From contig NZ_JACHXJ010000005.1 in the NCBI RefSeq assembly GCF_014192015.1, positions 434,001 to 498,000 on the forward strand: 64,000 nt of DNA, written 5' to 3'. The notes under the pieces are model-generated. The model made no database searches, had not been told where the DNA came from, and was given only the letters and a program-made list of their open reading frames with translations. How positions within the stretch are numbered: position 1 is the first letter of the stretch; the number at the start of each line of letters is the position of its first letter. Origin of the DNA: Paenibacillus rhizosphaerae (GTDB lineage Bacteria; Bacillota; Bacilli; Paenibacillales; Paenibacillaceae). The position numbers were made by a program, and so were the translations under genes. Below, piece by piece: positions 59,911 through 64,000 of this stretch.

Positions 59911-60636
59911 ATGGAGCGGGAACAAAGACATGACATGTCGATGTCGGGCATCGGGACGGTAGCGTCGGGTGTGTATAAAACGGTTAGGATTGACGGGATC
60001 AGCCGGGTAAAGGGCGATATTGACTGCATTACGCTGGATTCCAACGGCACCCTGAACATTTCAGGTTCGGTGCTGGGGGAAACGGTCAAGATTAACGGGA
60101 CGATGACGATCAGCGGTAATTTATCAGCCGAACGTCTGATCATGGACGGCATGGGATCGGTCAAAGAGATGACCCACTGCAGCGAATCGGCTGCGATCAA
60201 CGGCCAGGTCACCCTGGAAAAGGGGCTCAACAGCGAGAAAGTGGAAGTGTCGGGCAGCCTGAAGTCGAGAGGGGACGTGCAGTGCGAGGTGCTTTCGGTT
60301 CACGGCGGCTTTAACGTGGATGGGCTGGTGAACGCCGGCGTGATTGACTTGAAGATGAGCCTGGCCAGCAAAGCCAGGGAAATCGGCGGGGATCATATTA
60401 CCGTGCGCCGGTTAAAGAAAGCGCCTATTTTGCTGCAGTTGGCCCCGGTCTTCAACAACCGCCTGAAGGCCGATCTCATTGAAGGGGACTTCGTAGATCT
60501 GGAATATACGGAAGCGGATGTCGTCCGCGGCAGCGAAGTACGGATCGGCCCCGGCTGCAAAATCGGCAGGGTCGAATACAAGGCCGACTTCAAGCGGGAC
60601 GGAGACGCTCAGGTCGGATCGGCGAAGCGGATCTGA
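59911..60636 (+). CDS. yhbE: Bactofilin-type protein (YhbE-like)
   Basis: A polymer-forming beta-helix protein; B. subtilis homologues act as scaffolds in flagellar assembly. 241 residues. Short repeats of the type 'G-x-x-x-V-x-G-x-I' run through residues 20-150 (VRIDGISRVKGDID, SGSVLGETVKINGTM, VEVSGSLKSRGDVQ, HGGFNVDGLVNAG), as expected for a right-handed beta helix. The second half (RLKKAPILLQL, LIEGDFVDLEYTEADVVRGSEV) is a shared extra domain also present in the next gene. There is no membrane segment. ATG 59911 begins 4 nt after the yhbD stop, with GGAGG. Confidence 0.85.
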   Translation: MEREQRHDMSMSGIGTVASGVYKTVRIDGISRVKGDIDCITLDSNGTLNISGSVLGETVKINGTMTISGNLSAERLIMDGMGSVKEMTHCSESAAINGQVTLEKGLNSEKVEVSGSLKSRGDVQCEVLSVHGGFNVDGLVNAGVIDLKMSLASKAREIGGDHITVRRLKKAPILLQLAPVFNNRLKADLIEGDFVDLEYTEADVVRGSEVRIGPGCKIGRVEYKADFKRDGDAQVGSAKRI

Positions 60637-60771
60637 AGCAGCGTTGAAGCAGATCTGTATCTGCGCTGAAACCGGCTAGGCAGCAATAGAGCAACGTTCC
60701 AATATGGGTGCATGAGATAACATTCAGGGAATGCCCGGATGACCGGGTATTCAATAAGGGAGGAAAAGGTT

Positions 60772-61509
60772 ATGACGTCAAATGGAAACCGCCACGGGCT
60801 TGGCGATATCAAAATCACGGGCAGCGGGAGCTCGGGAGGCGGAACGTTTAACCAGGTCAAAATTATGGGTGACGCGGAAATCAGCAGTACGGCGGACTGC
60901 GGGCTGTTTAAATGCCTGGGCACGGCCCAGGTGAACGGCTCCCTGATTGCGGAAACCGCATCCGTCAACGGAACGCTGAACGTCCGGGAGAACCTTCAGG
61001 GCGGATTGCTGAAGTCTCAGGGCGAGGTCAGCGTGTCCGGGGATCTGCAGTTGAAAAGCATCAGCATTAACGGCGAGCTGGCCGTAGGCGGCAATGTGTC
61101 TTCGGATTTCGCCAAGATCAACGGCGGTCTCCGGGCGGCGTCCGGCCAGACGGAAGAGCTGCTGGTGCGGGGCGTGGTGGAAATTCCGGGCATGCTGAAC
61201 GGCGAGCACGTCGAGATCAAGATGTATGGACCGAGCCGGATCGGGGAGCTCGTGGGTGCCAAGATCACCGTCAAGAAAGGGTTGGAGATTCCCCTGATCG
61301 GCAAGATGACTTCGCATTACGACGGCGGGGAGCTCAGCGCAGAGAGTATTGAAGGGGACGTTGTTTATCTGGAGAACACCAAGGCTGCCGTCGTCCGGGG
61401 CAGAAGGGTGAACATCGGCAGCGGATGCGAGATCGGACTGGTGGAGTATACAGACGAATTCAAGCAGGACACGGCGGCAAGCGTAGGCCGGTTTGTCCGG
61501 CTGGGATAG
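60772..61509 (+). CDS. yhbF: Second bactofilin-type protein (YhbF-like)
   Basis: 245 residues from ATG 60772 (GGGAGG about 10 nt upstream; the frame opens 11 codons earlier without a site). It is a paralogue of the preceding protein: beta-helix turns (IKITGSGSSGGGTF, LGTAQVNGSLIAE, ASVNGTLNVRENL, GEVSVSGDLQLKS) and the same C-terminal block (SIEGDVVYLENTKAAVVRGRRV, GSGCEIGLVEYTDEF). The N-terminus is Gly/Ser/Asn-rich and probably disordered. The two likely co-assemble. It is followed after 36 nt by the transporter gene, so the operon may extend. Confidence 0.85.
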   Translation: MTSNGNRHGLGDIKITGSGSSGGGTFNQVKIMGDAEISSTADCGLFKCLGTAQVNGSLIAETASVNGTLNVRENLQGGLLKSQGEVSVSGDLQLKSISINGELAVGGNVSSDFAKINGGLRAASGQTEELLVRGVVEIPGMLNGEHVEIKMYGPSRIGELVGAKITVKKGLEIPLIGKMTSHYDGGELSAESIEGDVVYLENTKAAVVRGRRVNIGSGCEIGLVEYTDEFKQDTAASVGRFVRLG

Positions 61510-61545
61510 CGCATTTTACAAACATATAAAGGGGTAGTGCGTGAC

Positions 61546-63078
61546 ATGGCAGAGAAAAAGAACAGGCTCGGTCTGATTGTCGCCGGTCTGCTGCTCGGCG
61601 TGCTGATCGCGGCGATGGACAACACGATCGTCTCCACCGCAATGGGGACGATTGTCGGCGAGCTGGGCGGTCTGGACCAATTCGTCTGGGTTACTTCCGC
61701 CTATATGGTGGCAGAGATGGCCGGCATGCCGATTTTCGGCAAATTGTCCGATATGTATGGAAGGAAAAGATTTTTCGTATTCGGGATCATCATGTTCCTG
61801 CTGGGTTCGGCCTTATGCGGGACGGCGCACAGCATTACCGAGCTGAGCATTTACCGGGCGATTCAGGGAATCGGCGGCGGGGCGTTGGTGCCGATTGCGT
61901 TTACGATCGTGTTTGATATTTTCCCGGTGGAGTCCAGAGGCAAGATGGCGGGCATGTTCGGAGCCGTATTCGGAGTGTCGAGCTTGTTCGGACCGCTTCT
62001 CGGAGCGTATATCACCGATTATTTGGAGTGGCGCTGGATTTTCTATATTAACCTGCCTTTAGGCATTGTGGCTTTTCTGCTGGTGGTGCTGTTCTATCAT
62101 GAGTCTCATGAGCATTCCAAGCAAAAGATCGATATTTGGGGAGCAGCTACGCTGGTGGGATCCGTGGTCAGCCTGATGTTCGCGCTGGAGCTGGGTGGCA
62201 GCAAATACGCCTGGGATTCACCGGTCATTATCGGACTGTTCGCCGCGTTTGCCGTACTGATGATCGTCTTCCTGGCCGTGGAGGCCAAGGTGGCCGAACC
62301 GATCGTGTCCTATGACATGTTCCGCAAAAGGCTGTTCGCCTTCAGCAGCGCAGCGGCCTTATTCTATGGGGCGGCTTTCATTACCGCAGCCGTGTACATT
62401 CCGATTTTTGTGCAAGGAGTTATGGGTGGAAATGCAACTAACTCCGGGTTGATACTACTTCCGATGACGCTGAGTTCTGTGGTGGCCTCGCAAGTAGGGG
62501 GCATGCTGTCCACCAAAATGTCGTTCCGCAGCGTCATGATTCTATCGGCAGTCATTTTCGGCGGCGGCATGCTGCTGCTCGGCACGATTACGCCGGAGAC
62601 GACGCGGACGATGCTGTCCGTCTATATGCTGGTCGCCGGCTTCGGGATGGGATTTTCGTTCTCCGTCCTCGGGATGTCGGCCATCCAGGGCGTGGACGCC
62701 AGACAGCGGGGCTCGGCCAACTCGACGATTTCCTTCCTGCGCTCGCTGGGGATGACAGTGGGAATTACGATCTTCGGTATCATCCAGCGAAATGATTTCC
62801 ATGATCGGCTGAGCAGTACGCTGGGCGGAGCTTCCGGCCAGAATATGCCGCCTACGATGGATCCACAGCAGATGCTTTCGCCGGAGCGCAGAGCGCTCAT
62901 TCCGGCACCGGTCATGGAGAAGATCAGCAGCGCGCTGTCCGTCTCCGTGGACCATGCGTTCCTGTGGGCCGTAATACCGGCGGCACTGGCGCTGGTTTCG
63001 GTCTCCTTGATGGGCGGATCACGGCTGCAAATGTCCCAGATGGGACCGGGAGCGCGCAAAGACGGGGCGCATCATTAA
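61546..63078 (+). CDS. MFS drug-efflux-type transporter (DHA2, 14 TM)
   Basis: About 510 residues with fourteen hydrophobic helices. Family marks are the helix 1 motif GLLLGVLIAAMDNTIVSTAMG, motif A between helices 2 and 3 (GKLSDMYGRKRFF), the motif B region RAIQGIGGGALVPIAF, and the helix 5 antiporter signature FGPLLGAYITDYLEWRWIF. EmrB/QacA-type relatives export drugs or lipophilic compounds by proton exchange; the substrate here is unknown. ATG 61546 is used with AAAGGGG 11 nt upstream; GTG 61537 is too close to that site. It lies directly downstream of the bactofilins. Confidence 0.9.
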   Translation: MAEKKNRLGLIVAGLLLGVLIAAMDNTIVSTAMGTIVGELGGLDQFVWVTSAYMVAEMAGMPIFGKLSDMYGRKRFFVFGIIMFLLGSALCGTAHSITELSIYRAIQGIGGGALVPIAFTIVFDIFPVESRGKMAGMFGAVFGVSSLFGPLLGAYITDYLEWRWIFYINLPLGIVAFLLVVLFYHESHEHSKQKIDIWGAATLVGSVVSLMFALELGGSKYAWDSPVIIGLFAAFAVLMIVFLAVEAKVAEPIVSYDMFRKRLFAFSSAAALFYGAAFITAAVYIPIFVQGVMGGNATNSGLILLPMTLSSVVASQVGGMLSTKMSFRSVMILSAVIFGGGMLLLGTITPETTRTMLSVYMLVAGFGMGFSFSVLGMSAIQGVDARQRGSANSTISFLRSLGMTVGITIFGIIQRNDFHDRLSSTLGGASGQNMPPTMDPQQMLSPERRALIPAPVMEKISSALSVSVDHAFLWAVIPAALALVSVSLMGGSRLQMSQMGPGARKDGAHH

Positions 63079-63167
63079 TAAAAGCGTGATTTGGAACTTT
63101 TGAAGAAGCTGAGGCGAGTCTTGGTTTCTTCCTTTTTTTGGCAGGTGCTTGCATTATATCTATGTAT

Positions 63168-64000
63168 CTATGTAGCTCTAGTCCTTCGTGGAGTGATTAG
63201 ATAAACCAGGGACTCATTTGAAGAAGCAGCAGTAACAATCAGGGGCTTTAAAGGACTTGCATATTGAATACTGATCCATTCGTTGTCGATTACACGTATG
63301 ATGTCCTGCATATACTTCCCGTTAAAAGCAATACGAAATGGCTCCCCCTGAAAGTCCAGTGCTGGGGTAGTCTCCAGAACATCGCCGACTTCCGGCGTAT
63401 TGGAGCTTAATTCCAAGGAATGGGATGTTCCGTTCAGCAGAACTGCTTGATCGCCCGCAACCAAATTAACCCGCTCGATCGCACTGAGAAAGGCAGCTGA
63501 GGACACCCGGACTTCCGTTACATATGCGGCGTTGATCATCGTTTCCATTGACGGGAAGGATCCGGTAATCAGAGGAATGTACGCCGTGAGATTCTGATTC
63601 TGCATCATCATCCGGTGATTACTGAAGGAGATCCGCAGTTTCTCTCCGGACAGCAGTTTGGAGATATGCTTTAGATATGCGGAAGGTATGATGGCCTCCG
63701 CTTCATAGCTCGGATTGCGATCAAGAAGGGTTGTGCATGAAGCCAAGCGCACACCGTCTGTAGCTATCAACCTCATTGAGCCATTTCTGATGTGAAACAG
63801 GGCGCCGGTTAATACAGGACTGGCTTCATTTGATTTGGCGGATGCAAAAACAACCTGCTGAACCGCTTTTTTAAATTGAGAGCCCGATATCTCCACATCC
63901 AAAAGGTGGTTTCCGAGGTCTGGAACGGAACAGCCATCCTTTGGATCCATTCCGTAGAGTCGGAATAAAGTACTCCCGGAACTAATCTTTAATAGGAAAG
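63168..64000 (-). CDS. DnaN-like sliding clamp (DNA polymerase III beta paralogue), partial
   Basis: The frame is open to the right edge, so the N-terminus lies outside the window. The visible part spans the end of clamp domain 1 (STLFRLYGMDPKD...VPDLG), domain 2 (ISGSQFKKAVQQVVFASAK, SPVLTGALFHIRNGSMRLIATDGVRLA, AYIPLITGSFPSME) and domain 3 to the C-terminal LVYLITPRRT. In the canonical clamp these form a DNA-encircling ring dimer. The dnaN of the dnaA-dnaN-recF locus is usually elsewhere, so this is probably an extra copy. The internal ATG at 63950 lies after domain 1 and is not credible as the start. Opposite strand to all neighbours. Confidence 0.85.
   Translation of the reverse strand, partial: FLLKISSGSTLFRLYGMDPKDGCSVPDLGNHLLDVEISGSQFKKAVQQVVFASAKSNEASPVLTGALFHIRNGSMRLIATDGVRLASCTTLLDRNPSYEAEAIIPSAYLKHISKLLSGEKLRISFSNHRMMMQNQNLTAYIPLITGSFPSMETMINAAYVTEVRVSSAAFLSAIERVNLVAGDQAVLLNGTSHSLELSSNTPEVGDVLETTPALDFQGEPFRIAFNGKYMQDIIRVIDNEWISIQYASPLKPLIVTAASSNESLVYLITPRRTRAT

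Overview
The window looks like a chromosomal segment of a motile, spore-forming, S-layer-bearing Gram-positive of the Paenibacillaceae, most likely Paenibacillus. This is inferred from gene content and order, not from a database match. The pointers are csaB beside SLH-domain surface proteins, an alpha/beta-type spore protein (SASP), degS-degU next to the comF genes, the yvyF-flgM-flgN-flgK-flgL-yviE-fliW-csrA-hag order, and a yhbD-bactofilin-bactofilin operon. Almost everything lies on the + strand. No rRNA, tRNA, CRISPR array or insertion sequence was seen.

Region 1 (1-21.1 kb) is the cell surface. It holds csaB (pyruvylation of the wall polymer bound by SLH domains), a TagA/WecG-type and a TagO/WecA-type enzyme for polymer synthesis, and three large SLH proteins: C-terminal SLH at 3.5 kb, an S-layer protein with N-terminal SLH at 8.4 kb, and an Ig/SwmB-like repeat protein with C-terminal SLH at 14.0 kb. 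Between them are a SASP gene and metK. A phosphodiester glycosidase-type exoprotein follows. The S-layer gene has a consensus promoter, a leader of about 200 nt with a palindrome, and two in-frame ribosome-binding sites.

Region 2 (21.2-28 kb) is regulation and competence: degS, degU, a small membrane protein, comFA, comFC and yvyF. The comFA gene carries an unusual in-frame array of seven 13-residue repeats. ComFC is about 150 residues longer than usual because of two insertions.

Region 3 (28-43.1 kb) is a late flagellar locus: flgM, flgN, flgK, flgL, yviE, fliW, csrA, hag, a three-gene glycosylation/teichoic-acid-like cassette, then flaG, fliD, fliS and a fliT-like gene. Four sigma-D-type promoters can be read directly, upstream of flgM, hag, the cassette and flaG. 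Base composition drops abruptly inside flgL (about 30.95 kb) and stays AT-rich to the end of the locus, as if the segment had been exchanged. The cassette has a SunS-like TPR glycosyltransferase, a 1297-residue TPR / GT4-like / CDP-glycerol glycerophosphotransferase / TPR fusion, and a TagD-type glycerol-3-phosphate cytidylyltransferase. It suggests that flagellin, or a glycan on it, is decorated with glycerol phosphate. This is the best candidate for an undescribed system here.

Region 4 (43.4-50.4 kb) is housekeeping: two tandem cold-shock protein genes, long-form hpf, secA, prfB with its programmed +1 frameshift, and a YitT-family membrane protein. Two unexplained structured elements lie between secA and prfB.

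Region 5 (50.7-59.0 kb) is a complete argCJBDFGH operon behind a promoter overlapped by an ARG box. Region 6 (59.2-64 kb) holds yhbD with a palindromic operator-like box present both upstream and inside the gene, two bactofilins, a 14-TM MFS efflux-type transporter and, on the - strand running off the right edge, a dnaN-like sliding clamp gene.
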